Positions 34,561 through 46,258 are shown, counted from the stretch's first letter. The stretch: 64,000 nucleotides of DNA from Polynucleobacter acidiphobus (GCF_003065385.1 NZ_CP023277.1:636044-700043); one strand, 5' to 3'. Made by a program: numbers and translations. Notes: generated by a model from the sequence alone, not told the origin.

Positions 34561-35028
34561 ATGGCGATCAAACAGTTTGCTATTTCAGTGTTCTCAATTT
34601 TCTCAATCGTGTTTTCATTGGGGGCATTCGCTGCCGACACCGGCCCAAGCGAGTCGGCTCCATCCTGGCAAGCGGAAGCTCAAAAAGAGATTAAGGCCAA
34701 TAAATACGATGCTGCCATCAAAACACTACTGGCAGCCAATCAACCCAATTCGGCAGATTGGAACAATTTGCTCGGTTATGCGCAACGCAAAAAGACTCCG
34801 CCGGATTTAACTGCTGCTGAGCGCTACTATCAGGCCGCACTCAAAATTGATCCAAAACATCGTGGCGCTTTGGAGTACTACGGCGAGTTATTTTTAATGA
34901 AAAATGATTTAGCCGGAGCCGAACAGATGCTTGCTCGACTCAATAAGGCCTGCTTCTTACCGTGCGAGGAGTATCGCGAGCTAAAAGATGAAATTACCAA
35001 GTACAAGGCTCAAAAAGGCATAAAGTAG
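34561..35028 (+). CDS. Secreted TPR-like repeat protein
   Basis: A 155-residue protein with a clear signal peptide (cleavage probably after AFAA near residue 24). The mature part contains TPR-type helical repeats (AERYYQAALKIDPKHRGALEYYGELF). Late Cys residues (ACFLPCEEY) could form a disulfide. The ATG at 34561 follows GGAGGG at 34549-34554, so earlier in-frame starts are rejected. A periplasmic scaffolding or binding role is inferred; no specific function is known. Confidence 0.82.
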   Translation: MAIKQFAISVFSIFSIVFSLGAFAADTGPSESAPSWQAEAQKEIKANKYDAAIKTLLAANQPNSADWNNLLGYAQRKKTPPDLTAAERYYQAALKIDPKHRGALEYYGELFLMKNDLAGAEQMLARLNKACFLPCEEYRELKDEITKYKAQKGIK

Positions 35029-35108
35029 CCTTTAGCTGAAAATCGGGGCTTGGGTCTCAATATCTGAGAAAATAGAGTTTTGATTAATGAGTTTAAAGAC
35101 CCGCCATC

Positions 35109-36116
35109 ATGCCAGCAGGGAGAACCACGCTTTCAGAGTATTTAAGCCAGCAATCGGCTCAGCACCCATCGCTCCACCCTGATCTTGGTTCGCTCGTATT
35201 AGAAATTGCCAAAGCTGTTCAAGAAATCGCTTTATTAACCTCCCAAGGGGCGCTTGCGGGCGTATTGGGCAGTTTAGAGAGTCAAAACGTTCAGGGTGAG
35301 ACCCAAAAAAAATTAGATGTTCTCTCCGATGAGATTTTGATTCAGACCTTTCGATCTGGCAATCTCGTCGCTGGAATTGCATCCGAAGAGAATGATGAGC
35401 CACTGAGTAATCCCAAGGGTGGATCCTTTCTATGTTTATTTGACCCACTCGATGGCTCATCCAATATTGACGTCAACGTCTCAGTCGGAACCATTTTTTC
35501 AATACTGCCTACAAGCCCGAACGCCACGCTGAAGGTAAGCGATTACCTGCGTGCGGGTCGCCAGCAGATTGCGGCAGGGTATGCGATTTATGGACCGGCA
35601 ACCATGCTGGTTTTTAGTTTGGGGCATGGTACGCATGGCTTTACCTTTGATGCGGCGTCGGGCGAATTCATATTGACGCATCCTGCGATTCAAGTACCCG
35701 CCGATACCAGTGAATTTGCCATCAACGCCAGCAATGAGCGCTTCTGGGAGCCGCCTGTGAGTCGCTATATCAGCGAATGCAAGCAAGGTAAAACCAGTGT
35801 GCGAGGACGTGACTTTAATATGCGCTGGATTGCGAGCATGGTGGCGGATGTCCACCGGATCTTGATGCGCGGTGGAGTCTTTATGTATCCCAAAGATACA
35901 AAGGATCCGAGTAAACCAGGACGCTTGCGTCTGATGTACGAAGCCAACCCAATGACATTTGTGGTAGAGCAGGCCGGCGGCTTGGGTTCTACTGGACGTC
36001 AACGTATTTTGGATGTTCAGCCGGAAAGTATTCATCAACGGATCCCTGTGATTTTGGGATCCAAAAATGAAGTAGAGCGCATCGAGGACTATCACCGCGA
36101 ACACGATCGCGCGTAA
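35109..36116 (+). CDS. fbp: Fructose-1,6-bisphosphatase class I
   Basis: A 335-residue class I enzyme that dephosphorylates fructose 1,6-bisphosphate for gluconeogenesis or the Calvin cycle. The metal-binding motif [12 protein letters not shown] near residue 115 and the substrate-site segment [21 protein letters not shown] near the C-terminus are diagnostic. It starts a tight run with transketolase, aldolase and gap. Class I is not under obvious redox control here; no CbbR-type regulator gene is adjacent. Confidence 0.94.
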   Translation: MPAGRTTLSEYLSQQSAQHPSLHPDLGSLVLEIAKAVQEIALLTSQGALAGVLGSLESQNVQGETQKKLDVLSDEILIQTFRSGNLVAGIASEENDEPLSNPKGGSFLCLFDPLDGSSNIDVNVSVGTIFSILPTSPNATLKVSDYLRAGRQQIAAGYAIYGPATMLVFSLGHGTHGFTFDAASGEFILTHPAIQVPADTSEFAINASNERFWEPPVSRYISECKQGKTSVRGRDFNMRWIASMVADVHRILMRGGVFMYPKDTKDPSKPGRLRLMYEANPMTFVVEQAGGLGSTGRQRILDVQPESIHQRIPVILGSKNEVERIEDYHREHDRA

Positions 36117-36130
36117 CACCAATAAAAAGA

Positions 36131-38131
36131 ATGGATATGAGTACAACATCACTAAATCGTCGCGAACTGGCTAATGCCATTCGCTTTTTGGCCATCGATG
36201 CCGTTGAAAAATCGAAGTCGGGTCATCCAGGTGCGCCGATGGGGATGGCTGACATTGCCGAGGTCTTATGGCGCGATCATCTACACCATAATCCTGCCGA
36301 TCCAGCATGGATTAATCGGGATCGCTTTGTCCTTTCCAATGGCCATGGATCAATGCTGATCTATGCCTTATTGCATCTCACCGGCTATGCCGTCAGCATT
36401 GACGATCTTCAGAAGTTCCGCCAGTTGCACAGTATTACGGCTGGCCACCCCGAAGTCGGCATCACGCCCGGCGTAGAAACTACTACCGGCCCCCTTGGCC
36501 AAGGCCTTGCCAATGCGGTGGGGATGGCTCTGGCAGAGTCCCTCTTAGCCAAGCGCTTTAACCGCCCAAACCACTCCATCATTGATCACCACACCTATAC
36601 CTTCTTAGGGGATGGTTGCCTGATGGAGGGCGTGAGTCATGAGGCCTGCTCCTTGGCGGGAGTCTGGGGCTTAAATAAACTCATTTGCTTTTATGACGAC
36701 AATGGCATCTCAATTGACGGGCATGTCGATGGTTGGTTTCGAGACGATACCGCCAAGCGTTTTGAAGCCTACGGTTGGAATGTGATTGGTCCAATTGACG
36801 GTCACGATGCCAACGCCATCTCACACGCCATCGGGCAAGCCAAGAGCGAGTCCAAGCGCCCAAGCTTGATTATTTGTAAGACCACCATTGGTTGGGGAGC
36901 CCCCAATATGGCGGGCACCCATGATGTACACGGCGCCCCCTTGGGTGAAAAAGAAGCCCAGGCAACCCGCCAAGCATTGGGCTGGACCCACGCACCGTTT
37001 GTGATCCCTGCATCAATCAAAGAGGCATGGAGTGCGATCGCGGCAGGTAAGGCTAAACAGGCTGCTTGGGATGCAGCGTTTGCCAACTACCAGCGTGAGT
37101 TCCCTGAGCTTGCCAAAGAATTACTACGCCGCGTTGATCAAAACTTCCCCGAGGGTTGGAACAATACCAAGTCCCAACTCTTTGCTAGCATGAAAGCGAC
37201 TGAGGCGCCAACAGCCAGTCGTAAATCATCGCAACAGGTTTTAGAGGTTTTGGTTCCAGCATTACCTGAGCTATTGGGTGGTTCTGCTGATCTCACTGGT
37301 TCTAACCTCACTGCTGCGAAAGCCAGCATCACCTGGCACCAAAAGCCCGATCAAGTGGCGAACTATTTATCCTATGGCGTGCGCGAATTTGGTATGAGCG
37401 CCATCATGAATGGCATTGCATTGCATAAAGGCTTTATCCCCTATGGCGGCACCTTCGCAGTGTTCTCGGATTACGCCCGCAATGCCATGCGCATGAGTGC
37501 TCTCATGCACCAACGTGTCATTTATGTGTTGACGCACGACTCGATTGGTCTGGGGGAGGATGGGCCTACCCACCAACCGATTGAACATGCGGCTAGCTTA
37601 CGACTCATTCCAAACCTCGATCTCTGGCGACCCTGCGATGGATTTGAAACGGCTGTCGCATGGACTGCTGCAATCGAGCGCACCGATGGACCCAGCGCAC
37701 TCTTTTTATCTCGCCAAAATTTACCCCAGCTCACCCAGGCGATTACGGAAGCTCAGGTATTAAAGGGTGCTTATGTCCTATCAGATGCTCCCAATCCCGA
37801 AGCAGTGCTGATCGCAACCGGCTCCGAAGTGAGTCTAGCGATGCAAGCCCAAGCGCTCTTACGCACCAAAGGTAAGTCGGTACGCGTGGTATCCATGCCA
37901 TGTACCTCGGCCTTTGATCGTCAGTCTCGCGAGTGGCAAGACGAGGTCTTGCCCAAGGGTGTGCGCCGAATTGCGATTGAAGCCGGGCAGGGCGATCTCT
38001 GGTGGAAGTATGTCGGCTTAGACGGCGCCGTCGTTGGTATTAATCGGTTTGGAGAATCAGCGCCTGCACCAGCGGTTTATCAAGCCTTGGGTGTTACCGT
38101 TGACCGAATTGTTGAACTTGTTTTGTCCTAG
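36131..38131 (+). CDS. tkt: Transketolase
   Basis: A 666-residue thiamine diphosphate enzyme of the pentose phosphate or Calvin pathways. [13 protein letters not shown] near residue 29, the diphosphate-binding [13 protein letters not shown] with a later Asn, and the pyrimidine-domain [15 protein letters not shown] are the family motifs. The ATG at 36131 is followed by another at 36137; either could be used. It starts 14 bases after fbp and ends 8 bases before the aldolase gene. Confidence 0.95.
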   Translation: MDMSTTSLNRRELANAIRFLAIDAVEKSKSGHPGAPMGMADIAEVLWRDHLHHNPADPAWINRDRFVLSNGHGSMLIYALLHLTGYAVSIDDLQKFRQLHSITAGHPEVGITPGVETTTGPLGQGLANAVGMALAESLLAKRFNRPNHSIIDHHTYTFLGDGCLMEGVSHEACSLAGVWGLNKLICFYDDNGISIDGHVDGWFRDDTAKRFEAYGWNVIGPIDGHDANAISHAIGQAKSESKRPSLIICKTTIGWGAPNMAGTHDVHGAPLGEKEAQATRQALGWTHAPFVIPASIKEAWSAIAAGKAKQAAWDAAFANYQREFPELAKELLRRVDQNFPEGWNNTKSQLFASMKATEAPTASRKSSQQVLEVLVPALPELLGGSADLTGSNLTAAKASITWHQKPDQVANYLSYGVREFGMSAIMNGIALHKGFIPYGGTFAVFSDYARNAMRMSALMHQRVIYVLTHDSIGLGEDGPTHQPIEHAASLRLIPNLDLWRPCDGFETAVAWTAAIERTDGPSALFLSRQNLPQLTQAITEAQVLKGAYVLSDAPNPEAVLIATGSEVSLAMQAQALLRTKGKSVRVVSMPCTSAFDRQSREWQDEVLPKGVRRIAIEAGQGDLWWKYVGLDGAVVGINRFGESAPAPAVYQALGVTVDRIVELVLS

Positions 38132-38139
38132 AGGAAAAA

Positions 38140-39204
38140 ATGGCATTAATTTCATTAAGACAGCTTTTAGATCACGCCGCTGAGCACCATTACGGACTGC
38201 CAGCATTCAATGTCAATAACATGGAGCAGATCCATGCCATCATGCAGGCCGCTGATCAGGTTGATAGCCCTGTAATTTTGCAAGCCTCAGCAGGCGCTCG
38301 CAAATATGCGGGTGAGCCATTCCTGCGGATGCTAGTGCTCGCAGCGGTTGAGCAGTACCCTCACATTCCAATTTGTATGCATCAGGATCATGGCGCATCA
38401 CCCGCCGTCTGCCAAGCATCGATTCGTAGTGGCTTTTCTAGTGTGATGATGGATGGCTCACTAAAAGAAGATGCCAAGACCCCAGCTGATTTTGCCTATA
38501 ACGTGGATGTGACCCGTCGAGTGGTCGATATGGCGCATGCGGTTGGTGTCTCAGTGGAAGGTGAGTTAGGTTGCTTAGGTTCATTAGAAACTGGACAAGC
38601 GGGCGATGAGGATGGCAGTGGGGCAGAGGGCGTACTTGATCACTCGCAGCTCCTCACAGATCCAGACGAGGCAGCCGAGTTCGTTGCGAAGACCCAGGTG
38701 GATGCGCTCGCGATTGCGATTGGTACCAGTCATGGTGCGTATAAGTTCACCAGACCACCCACTGGAGATATTTTGGCAATCGATCGCATTAAGGCCATCA
38801 ATCAGCGGATTCCGAATACGCATTTGGTGATGCATGGATCATCGAGTGTGCCGCAAGAGTGGTTGGCGATTATTCGTGAACATGGAGGCACAATTAAAGA
38901 AACCTATGGTGTGCCAGTAGAAGAGATCGTTGAAGGAATTAAGCACGGCGTGCGCAAGATTAATATTGACACTGATATTCGTTTGGCGATGACCGGAGCG
39001 ATCCGGAAATTTTTCTCAGAACACCCAGAAGAATTTGATCCACGCGCTTTTCTCAAGGTTGCTACGGCAGCCGCCAAAGGGATTTGCGAGGCGCGCTTCA
39101 AATCGTTTGGATGCGCTGGGCAAGCGAGCAAGATTAAGGTGATTCCCTTGGAGAAGATGGCAGTGCGCTACGCCAAGGGAGAACTAAAAGCCGTTGTGCA
39201 GTAA
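38140..39204 (+). CDS. fba: Class II fructose-bisphosphate aldolase (Calvin-cycle subtype)
   Basis: A 354-residue zinc aldolase. The metal ligand motif MHQDHGASP near residue 80, the VEGELGCLG segment, [10 protein letters not shown] and the late [12 protein letters not shown] are typical of the longer class II B subtype often labelled Calvin-cycle (CbbA), which also serves glycolysis and gluconeogenesis in betaproteobacteria. AGAGGAAA precedes the ATG. The Calvin label reflects the subtype only; no RuBisCO is in the window. Confidence 0.94.
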   Translation: MALISLRQLLDHAAEHHYGLPAFNVNNMEQIHAIMQAADQVDSPVILQASAGARKYAGEPFLRMLVLAAVEQYPHIPICMHQDHGASPAVCQASIRSGFSSVMMDGSLKEDAKTPADFAYNVDVTRRVVDMAHAVGVSVEGELGCLGSLETGQAGDEDGSGAEGVLDHSQLLTDPDEAAEFVAKTQVDALAIAIGTSHGAYKFTRPPTGDILAIDRIKAINQRIPNTHLVMHGSSSVPQEWLAIIREHGGTIKETYGVPVEEIVEGIKHGVRKINIDTDIRLAMTGAIRKFFSEHPEEFDPRAFLKVATAAAKGICEARFKSFGCAGQASKIKVIPLEKMAVRYAKGELKAVVQ

Positions 39205-39234
39205 TGATTGAGTACAAGAAATCAAGAGGAAAAC

Positions 39235-40257
39235 ATGACGATCCGAGTTGCAATTAATGGATATGGCCGGATTGGCCGGATGGTATTGCGCGCGCTCTAC
39301 GAAGAGGCGATGCAGAATAAAAAACGTGATATTCAAATTGTCGCCATTAATGCGATGGGCGATATTGATATCAATGCGCATCTCACCCAATATGACTCCG
39401 CCCATGGCCGTTTTCCGGGAACAGTAAGCGTTGACGGCGATTACATGGTGGTGAATGGCGATCGGATTCGGATGTACTCGACTCGCAATCCCCTTGAAAC
39501 CCCATGGGGCAAAGAGGGCGTTGATCTGGTGCTCGAGTGCTCAGGTAAGTTCACTTCGAAAGAAAAGGCCATGGTGCACATTCAGCAGGGAGCTAAGAAG
39601 GTATTGATCTCAGCCCCCGGTGAAAAGGATGTGGATGCCACAATTGTGTATGGCGTCAATGAGAAGGTCTTAAAACCAACCGATGTGGTGGTCTCCAACG
39701 CGAGCTGTACCACCAATTGCTTAGCACCCCTCGTTAAGCCCTTACTGGAGAAGATTGGAATTGAATCTGGCCTGATGACCACGATTCATGCGTTTACCAA
39801 CGATCAAGTACTTACCGATGTGTATCACAAGGATAAGCGTCGGGCACGCTCAGCCGTGAGTAGCATGATCCCCACCAAAACCGGTGCTGCTAAAGCGGTT
39901 GGTCTCGTACTACCAGAACTGGCTGGCCGCTTTGATGGCTTTGCGATGCGCGTACCCACCATCAATGTCTCGGTCGTTGATCTCACCTTTATTGCCAAGC
40001 GTCCTACCTCGGTGGATGAGGTTCATCAAATACTGCAGGCGGCAAGTGAGCATGAGCTCAAAGGCATTTTGGGCTTTAATACCTTGCCTTTGGTATCGAT
40101 TGACTTTAATCATGACCCCCGACCCAGTATTTATGACGCTTCACAAACACGGGTCTCGAGCGATGGCAAGCTGGTCAAGGTCTTGGCGTGGTACGACAAC
40201 GAATGGGGCTACTCCGTGCAAATGCTCAATGCGGCAGAAGCCCTGATGGCGGTATAA
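39235..40257 (+). CDS. gap: Glyceraldehyde-3-phosphate dehydrogenase type I
   Basis: A 340-residue glycolytic/gluconeogenic enzyme. NAD-binding [15 protein letters not shown] is at the start, and the catalytic Cys lies in [11 protein letters not shown] with His in HAFTNDQ. The reading frame reaches 39208, but AAGAGGAAAAC before the ATG at 39235, and the family N-terminus, fix the start. It follows fba by 30 bases and precedes ppc by 4 bases. Confidence 0.95.
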   Translation: MTIRVAINGYGRIGRMVLRALYEEAMQNKKRDIQIVAINAMGDIDINAHLTQYDSAHGRFPGTVSVDGDYMVVNGDRIRMYSTRNPLETPWGKEGVDLVLECSGKFTSKEKAMVHIQQGAKKVLISAPGEKDVDATIVYGVNEKVLKPTDVVVSNASCTTNCLAPLVKPLLEKIGIESGLMTTIHAFTNDQVLTDVYHKDKRRARSAVSSMIPTKTGAAKAVGLVLPELAGRFDGFAMRVPTINVSVVDLTFIAKRPTSVDEVHQILQAASEHELKGILGFNTLPLVSIDFNHDPRPSIYDASQTRVSSDGKLVKVLAWYDNEWGYSVQMLNAAEALMAV

Positions 40258-40261
40258 GGCA

Positions 40262-43072
40262 TTGGCCAGCCGACCCCCTACCCGAAAACAAGACCCTGAC
40301 TCGGCCTTGGTTGACGATATTCGTCTGCTTGGGCGCATTCTAGGGGATGTGATTCGGGAGCAAGAGGGCGTTGCAGTATTTAATTTGATTGAGCAGATTC
40401 GGGTCCTATCGGTCCGGTTTCATCGCCATGGTGATGAGAATACCAACAAGGAGCTTAAGAAGCTTTTAAAAGGATTGAGTGCCGATGATGCGGTGAAGGT
40501 CATTCGTGCCTTTACCTACTTTAGTCACTTGGCAAATTTGGCAGAGGATCGTCATCAATTACGACGTCAAGCCGCCCAAGAGCGGATTGCCAGCCAACAG
40601 CCCGGTAGTATTGATTTGGCCTTAGAACGAATTCATGCGGCAGGTATTAGTAAAGAGACCATTGTTAAGACCCTTACTGATAGTTATTTGTCACCCGTAC
40701 TGACTGCGCACCCAACCGAAGTGCAACGCAAAAGTATTTTGGATGCAGAGCGGAGCATTGCTCAATTATTGCTAAATCGCGATCAGATTAAGGATCGAGC
40801 AAAAGCGTATCAGCTCAAAAAAGATCGTTTATGCGAGCGTGAGCTTGCCGACAATGAATTGCAAATCAAAGCACGCGTGATTCAGTTATGGCAAACCCGT
40901 TTATTGCGTTACACCAAACTGAAGGTTGCCGACGAAATTGAAAATGCTTTGAGTTACTACGAGGCTACTTTTTTACGGGAGATCCCCAAGCTCTATGCTG
41001 AGCTGGAAGACCGTTTGGGGCAACCGCATATCGCATCCTTTTTGCGGATGGGTCAATGGACCGGGGGCGATCGGGACGGCAACCCGAATGTTACTGCCCA
41101 AACCTTGGAATATGCTCTAAAACGGCAGGCCGAGATGATATTGCGGCACTACTTAACCGAGGTGCATTATCTGGGTACGGAGCTCTCGCTGTCCGCATTC
41201 TTAGTGGGTTTTCCAAAGCCTATGCAAGCCTTGGCAAATCGCTCCCCCGATGAGAATGAACATCGCATGGATGAGCCTTATCGGCGAGCCTTGACCGGGA
41301 TTTACTCGCGACTCGCCGCCACACTCAAAGACTTAACCGGGGGCGATGCAGCGCGACACGCAGTACCACCCCAAAATCCCTATCAAACTGCTGAAGAATT
41401 CTTGGGCGATCTACAGATTATTGAGAGCTCATTACGGTCTCACTCTGCAGAGGCTCTCATTAATCAGCGTTTAAGGGCGCTCATCCGTGCGGTTGAAGTA
41501 TTTGGATTTCATTTGGCCACTGTGGACTTACGCCAGAGCTCGGATCAGCATGAGGAGGTATTGCAAGAGTTGCTGGCTGTCGCCAAGATTGAGAACAACT
41601 ACCGAGATTTAGACGAGACCGCTAAGCAGGCATTATTAATTCGCTTACTCAATGAAGCACGACCGCTGAGGGTGGTTGGCGCAGCGTATTCCCCCCACAC
41701 GATGAGTGAGCTTGCTATTTTTGCCCTTGCCAAAGGCCTGCGTGAGCGTTTTGGTGCGGATGCGATCCGACATTACATTATTAGTCACACTGAGACCGTC
41801 AGCGATTTGTTGGAGGTGATGTTGCTGCAAAAGGAACTAGGCCTGTTGCATGGCACCTTGGATTCGAAGGCACGCATTGATCTCATCACAGTACCCTTAT
41901 TTGAAACCATTGAAGATCTTCGTAATGCAGCACCCATCATGCGCGACTTTTATGCTTTGCCAGGCATTGCTAATTTAGTAAAACGGTCAGGTGGCGAGCA
42001 AGACATTATGTTGGGCTATTCCGACAGTAACAAAGACGGCGGGATCTTTACCAGTAATTGGGAGCTGTACCGCGCTGAGATTGCTTTGGTAGAGCTCTTT
42101 GAGCGTTTAGCCAACAGTCACAATATCCAGCTGCGCTTATTTCATGGGCGTGGTGGAACAGTAGGACGGGGTGGCGGCCCTAGTTATGAAGCCATTCTGG
42201 CACAACCACCTGGGACTGTTCGAGGTCAAATTCGCTTGACGGAGCAGGGTGAAGTGATCGGTTCTAAATACGCCAACCCAGCAATCGGCCGACAAAATCT
42301 AGAGGCATTAATTGCAGCTACTCTTGAGGCAACACTCTTACAGCCAACCAAGCCCGCAACACCCTTATTCCTTAAAACGGCTGCACAGATTTCAGAGTCC
42401 AGCATGCGGGCCTACCGCCGTTTGATCTATGAGACCGAGGGATTCGCTGAATACTTTTTCCAGGCTACTCCGATTCGTGAGATTGCCGAGCTCAATATTG
42501 GTTCACGACCTGCATCCCGTAAAGCGACGCAGCGTATTGAGGATCTTCGAGCCATTCCATGGGGATTTAGTTGGGGCCAATGCCGTCTAACACTCCCTGG
42601 TTGGTTTGGTTTCGGATCTGCCATTTACGAGTTATTACATGACGTCAAGCCCAAAGAGCGCGCTACGAACTTGGCTCTATTAAAACGGATGTATCGTCAG
42701 TGGCCATTCTTTCGAACCCTCTTATCGAATATGGATATGGCTTTATCCAAAGCAGACCTTGATTTGGCTGCTCTTTACAGTGAGCTGGTTGCGGACTCGC
42801 GCTTACGCAAAAAGATCTTTACGGCCATGTGCGAGGAGTGGGATAAGACCATTGATGCACTTGTGCAGATCACGGGGGAGAAGCAACGCCTTGCTAATAA
42901 CCCAATCTTAGCTCGGTCGATTCGCCATCGCTTTCCTTACATCGACCCTTTACATCACATTCAGGTTGAATTGGTGAGGCGCTATCGAGCTGGGCAAAGC
43001 GATGAGCGGGTCAAGCGCGGCATCCACTTATCCATCAATGGCATTGCATCGGGTTTACGAAATACAGGATAA
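40262..43072 (+). CDS. ppc: Phosphoenolpyruvate carboxylase
   Basis: A 936-residue enzyme that adds bicarbonate to phosphoenolpyruvate to give oxaloacetate (anaplerotic CO2 fixation). [12 protein letters not shown] near residue 146, [10 protein letters not shown] and the glycine loop [14 protein letters not shown] are the catalytic motifs. Translation appears to start at TTG 40262, because family similarity begins in the [11 protein letters not shown] segment near residue 18 and no in-frame ATG precedes it. The weak start and short gap suggest coupling to gap. Confidence 0.92.
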   Translation: MASRPPTRKQDPDSALVDDIRLLGRILGDVIREQEGVAVFNLIEQIRVLSVRFHRHGDENTNKELKKLLKGLSADDAVKVIRAFTYFSHLANLAEDRHQLRRQAAQERIASQQPGSIDLALERIHAAGISKETIVKTLTDSYLSPVLTAHPTEVQRKSILDAERSIAQLLLNRDQIKDRAKAYQLKKDRLCERELADNELQIKARVIQLWQTRLLRYTKLKVADEIENALSYYEATFLREIPKLYAELEDRLGQPHIASFLRMGQWTGGDRDGNPNVTAQTLEYALKRQAEMILRHYLTEVHYLGTELSLSAFLVGFPKPMQALANRSPDENEHRMDEPYRRALTGIYSRLAATLKDLTGGDAARHAVPPQNPYQTAEEFLGDLQIIESSLRSHSAEALINQRLRALIRAVEVFGFHLATVDLRQSSDQHEEVLQELLAVAKIENNYRDLDETAKQALLIRLLNEARPLRVVGAAYSPHTMSELAIFALAKGLRERFGADAIRHYIISHTETVSDLLEVMLLQKELGLLHGTLDSKARIDLITVPLFETIEDLRNAAPIMRDFYALPGIANLVKRSGGEQDIMLGYSDSNKDGGIFTSNWELYRAEIALVELFERLANSHNIQLRLFHGRGGTVGRGGGPSYEAILAQPPGTVRGQIRLTEQGEVIGSKYANPAIGRQNLEALIAATLEATLLQPTKPATPLFLKTAAQISESSMRAYRRLIYETEGFAEYFFQATPIREIAELNIGSRPASRKATQRIEDLRAIPWGFSWGQCRLTLPGWFGFGSAIYELLHDVKPKERATNLALLKRMYRQWPFFRTLLSNMDMALSKADLDLAALYSELVADSRLRKKIFTAMCEEWDKTIDALVQITGEKQRLANNPILARSIRHRFPYIDPLHHIQVELVRRYRAGQSDERVKRGIHLSINGIASGLRNTG

Positions 43073-43081
43073 AGCCGCTAA

Positions 43082-43930
43082 TCACTTGTGGTGATCGGCA
43101 GGAAGCTCAACACCACATGCACGACAGTATCTATCCGTTGCATTGAGATCATCGGCTAAGCAGTTTGGACAGGTTCTTGGATCTTGGTCTGGCCGATGGC
43201 GCCGCAGTGCCATTTCGCTCGTCACAATTCCAGTGGGAACCGCTAAAGTACCCCAGCCCATGAGCATCATGATGGATGCAATGAGCTTGCCTAAGTCGGT
43301 TTGTGGAGTGATATCGCCGAAGCCAACCGTTGTCATGGTTGTAATCGCCCAATAGATGCTAATTGGGATATTGGTAAATCCATTCTGGGGCCCCTCCACA
43401 ACATACATGAGGGTGCCCATCACCATGACAATCATTAGAACAACCGATAAAAACACCATGATTTTGCGACGACTGGCCGCTAGGGCATTTGCTAGATGGT
43501 TGTACTCGACCAAGAAACTCGTGAGCTTGAAGATTCGGAATATGCGTAAAAGACGCAGAACCCGAACATCAATCAGTGAATGTAACTCTGGGAAGAAGAG
43601 TGCGAGGTAGGTGGGTAAAAATGCGATGAGGTCAATGATTCCAAAAAAGCTCAGCGCATATTTACGTCGATCGGGAGCGCAGTAGAGGCGCGCAAGGTAT
43701 TCAATAGTAAAGATGAAGGTAAAAAACCACTCCATGGCAAAGAGGATGGAGTGAAATTTGGCCGATACGCTTTGCACACTATCGAGCACCACCACCAGAA
43801 TGGAAACCAGAATGACAAAGATTAGGATCCGGTCAAAGAGCCGGCCGGCATGGGTATCGGACTCAAAAATAACCCGATACAAGGTCTCTTTCAGAGTCTG
43901 CTCTTCATGGATCTCAGGCTTGGCGGTCAT
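43082..43930 (-). CDS. Voltage-gated potassium channel-like ion channel with zinc ribbon tail
   Basis: A 282-residue six-helix channel of the Kv type. The fourth segment has spaced arginines (RVLRLLRIFRIFK), as in voltage sensors, and the pore contains the K+ selectivity filter TTVGFGD. The C-terminus has a rubredoxin-like zinc ribbon, CPNCLADDL...YCRACGVEL. Prokaryotic KvAP-like channels rarely have such a tail; it may bind metal or join subunits. Divergent from the aminotransferase gene; ends 9 bases past ppc in convergent orientation. Confidence 0.87.
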   Translation of the reverse strand: MTAKPEIHEEQTLKETLYRVIFESDTHAGRLFDRILIFVILVSILVVVLDSVQSVSAKFHSILFAMEWFFTFIFTIEYLARLYCAPDRRKYALSFFGIIDLIAFLPTYLALFFPELHSLIDVRVLRLLRIFRIFKLTSFLVEYNHLANALAASRRKIMVFLSVVLMIVMVMGTLMYVVEGPQNGFTNIPISIYWAITTMTTVGFGDITPQTDLGKLIASIMMLMGWGTLAVPTGIVTSEMALRRHRPDQDPRTCPNCLADDLNATDRYCRACGVELPADHHK

Positions 43931-44011
43931 ATCGGCCTTGGGGGTTCAAAACAATTAGAATAACGGTTTACCAAGTAATCATTCATTTAGCTTAAATAAT
44001 AAGGAATTTGT

Positions 44012-45145
44012 ATGCCAAGCCTTTTGCCCAATGTAGACCCGGATGGTCTATTGGAATTCTCGGTAGTCTATACCGATCGTTCTTTGAATCACATGTCAGC
44101 GGAATTTAAAAAAGTTATCACTGATATTTCTGCAATTCTCAAGGATGTGTATAAAGCGCATTCCACCGTCGTGGTACCTGGAAGTGGAACCTACGGTATG
44201 GAAGCAGTGGCACGGCAGTTTGCTCCTGGCAAAAAATGCTTAATTATTCGTAACGGCTGGTTTAGTTATCGCTGGACGCAAATTTTTGATCTCGAACAGT
44301 TCACCCAAGACGTTCATGTGATTAAGGGCCGCCAAGTTGAGCAGACTGCGCAAGGTGCGTATGCACCCCCTCCGATTGAAGAGGTTGTTGCCTTTATTCA
44401 GAAAGAGAAGCCAGACGTCGTATTTGCTCCGCATGTTGAAACGTCCGCTGGAATTATTCTGCCCCCCGAGTATTTGAGGGCGATTGGCGACGCCGTGGAA
44501 TCGGTTAATGGATTATTTGTGTTGGATTGCATTGCTTCTGGTGCAATGTGGGTCGATATGAAGGCCAGCAAAGTGGACGTCTTGATTAGCGCTCCGCAAA
44601 AAGGGTGGAGTAGCTCCCCATGTTGTGCTTTGATTGGGCTCTCCGAGCGGGCTCGTCAAAAAATTGAGCATACTCAAAGCAATAGCTTCTCAATCGATCT
44701 CAAGAAGTGGTTACAGATTATGGAGACCTACGAGAAGGGTGCGCATGTGTATCACACCACCATGCCAACCGATGCATTGAAGATCCTTCGTAACGCCATG
44801 AAAGAGACCCAATCGCATGGATTTGATTATCTCAAGCAGCAGCAGATTGAGTTGGGCGCCAGAGTCAGAGCCTTAATGGTTGCCAAGGGCTTCCCAAGCG
44901 TAGCCGCTACGGGTTATCAAGCACCATGTGTCGTCGTGAGTTACACCACTGATCCGGATATGCAGTCTGGTAAGAAGTTTATGGAGGTTGGTCTGCAAAC
45001 TGCAGCGGGTGTGCCATTGCAGGTGGGCGAGGGCCCTGAGTTTAGGACCTTCCGTATCGGATTATTTGGTCTTGAGAAGTTACTTCATATTGAGCGCGCC
45101 ATCACGCATCTTGAAGCTGCGATGGACAAGATCACAGCGAAGTAA
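44012..45145 (+). CDS. Class V aminotransferase (alanine/serine-glyoxylate family)
   Basis: A 377-residue PLP-dependent aminotransferase of the alanine-glyoxylate/serine-pyruvate group. The predicted Schiff-base Lys is Lys197 in SAPQKGWSS; the SGTYGMEAVARQF segment binds the cofactor phosphate. It starts with TTTGT before ATG with only a weak AAGGA ribosome site. Its amino donor cannot be told from sequence. It is convergent with a 3-hydroxyacyl-CoA dehydrogenase gene and close to a second class V aminotransferase gene, sgaA-like, at 46.3 kb. Confidence 0.85.
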   Translation: MPSLLPNVDPDGLLEFSVVYTDRSLNHMSAEFKKVITDISAILKDVYKAHSTVVVPGSGTYGMEAVARQFAPGKKCLIIRNGWFSYRWTQIFDLEQFTQDVHVIKGRQVEQTAQGAYAPPPIEEVVAFIQKEKPDVVFAPHVETSAGIILPPEYLRAIGDAVESVNGLFVLDCIASGAMWVDMKASKVDVLISAPQKGWSSSPCCALIGLSERARQKIEHTQSNSFSIDLKKWLQIMETYEKGAHVYHTTMPTDALKILRNAMKETQSHGFDYLKQQQIELGARVRALMVAKGFPSVAATGYQAPCVVVSYTTDPDMQSGKKFMEVGLQTAAGVPLQVGEGPEFRTFRIGLFGLEKLLHIERAITHLEAAMDKITAK

Positions 45146-46054
45146 TTACTTTTCGATCTTTAAAACCGCAAAGGCAGCCTGAAGGCGCTTGGAGTAAATC
45201 TCCTTAAGCGCCTTTACTTTTTCAGGGGTCCATGACCAAAAGCCAGCAAGACTTTTGGTTCCTGTTCTACCACTCTGAACCATATCTAGAATCGATGCAG
45301 GCATTGCGGTGTCATTGCAAAGCGCTGGATAGATCTCCTTAGCCGCATTGCAATTGACATCCCAGCCCGATAATTCTTTTTGGGTGATGGGCCCGACTGC
45401 AGCATACCGAAATCCAAAACTATAGCGGACCGCGTCATCCACATCCTCGGGCGTTGCGATACCGCGATCGATTAAGTAAAGCGCCTCTCGCATTAAGGCG
45501 TGCTGGATACGATTGGCCAAAAACCCTGGAATATCTTGCTTCACCAGAACCGGTTTCTTATCAATGGATTGATAAAAGGCATACACTGCATCTGCAATCT
45601 TTGGATCGGTTTTCTCACCCAATACGATTTCGACTAAAGGCACCAGTTCAGCGGGCATAAAGTAATGCGCCCCCATCATACGATGGGCTGTTTTCAAACC
45701 CTGTGCGATTTTGCTAATTGGGTAGGCGGAGCTATTACTCCCAATCGGTATTGCCTCTGGGACACGTTGGTCTAGCGAACAAAATAAGGCTTGCTTGGTT
45801 GGCAAATCCTCAATAATCGTTTCTACAATCCAGCGGCAGTCAGCCCAGTCGTTCCATGTATCAATTTCTCCAGCGCGAGATGATCCAGCGGCACCCCGTT
45901 TTTCAGGGGAGCATAATGCGATCGCATCGTTTAGGCATTGCTGCGCCTTTTCTTGGGTACGCCCCAAAACCACGACGGGGACGCTCGCCTCCAAGAAGCC
46001 AGCCGCAATGCCAGTTGCCATGGTTCCAGTTCCAATTACCGTCACATAAGCCAT
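45146..46054 (-). CDS. 3-hydroxyacyl-CoA dehydrogenase family protein
   Basis: A 302-residue NAD-dependent dehydrogenase. The Rossmann motif VIGTGTMATGIAAGF is at the start; NSSAYPISKIA and the conserved HRMMGAHYFMPAELVPLVEIV block are family hallmarks, the latter carrying the catalytic His. The end has the C-terminal dimerisation domain. A TTG start one codon upstream is possible, but ATG at 46054 is preferred. It may oxidise a hydroxy acid-CoA of a pathway tied to the adjacent aminotransferases; no evidence identifies the substrate. Confidence 0.82.
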   Translation of the reverse strand: MAYVTVIGTGTMATGIAAGFLEASVPVVVLGRTQEKAQQCLNDAIALCSPEKRGAAGSSRAGEIDTWNDWADCRWIVETIIEDLPTKQALFCSLDQRVPEAIPIGSNSSAYPISKIAQGLKTAHRMMGAHYFMPAELVPLVEIVLGEKTDPKIADAVYAFYQSIDKKPVLVKQDIPGFLANRIQHALMREALYLIDRGIATPEDVDDAVRYSFGFRYAAVGPITQKELSGWDVNCNAAKEIYPALCNDTAMPASILDMVQSGRTGTKSLAGFWSWTPEKVKALKEIYSKRLQAAFAVLKIEK

Positions 46055-46189
46055 CAAAAGCCCCTATTAGCGTCATGAAATAAACAAGAGTCTAATTCAG
46101 TTTGGCAAATGTCAGCCTGGCTTGACAGGCCATCGCACCCAGTTGGCCAAATAGGTAATACCCCATACAGGTCAAGGCAAGTGAGCCCT

Positions 46190-46203
46190 GAAACTGGTAT
46201 AAA
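46190..46203 (+). promoter_or_regulatory. Extended -10 promoter of the serine-glyoxylate aminotransferase gene
   Basis: TGGTATAAA (extended -10, TATAAA at 46198-46203) lies about 55 bases before the start codon. No good -35 is present at the usual distance, as often with extended -10 promoters. The 200-base divergent region also holds GCCTG-N6-CAGGC (46115-46130), a possible regulator site. Confidence 0.45.
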
Positions 46204-46258
46204 TGGAACTTCGCTTTTTTAAGCCATTGCCATTCATAACGACAACGACAGACAAACT

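Noticed and set aside
35499..36152. Long open frame on the minus strand over fbp (217 residues)
   Set aside because: It lies entirely antisense to the well-supported fbp gene, has biased low-complexity composition and no known motif. Chance frame.
35109..40257. Calling the fbp-tkt-fba-gap run a Calvin-cycle operon
   Set aside because: No RuBisCO, phosphoribulokinase or CbbR is in the window, and the same subtypes serve gluconeogenesis in related heterotrophs.
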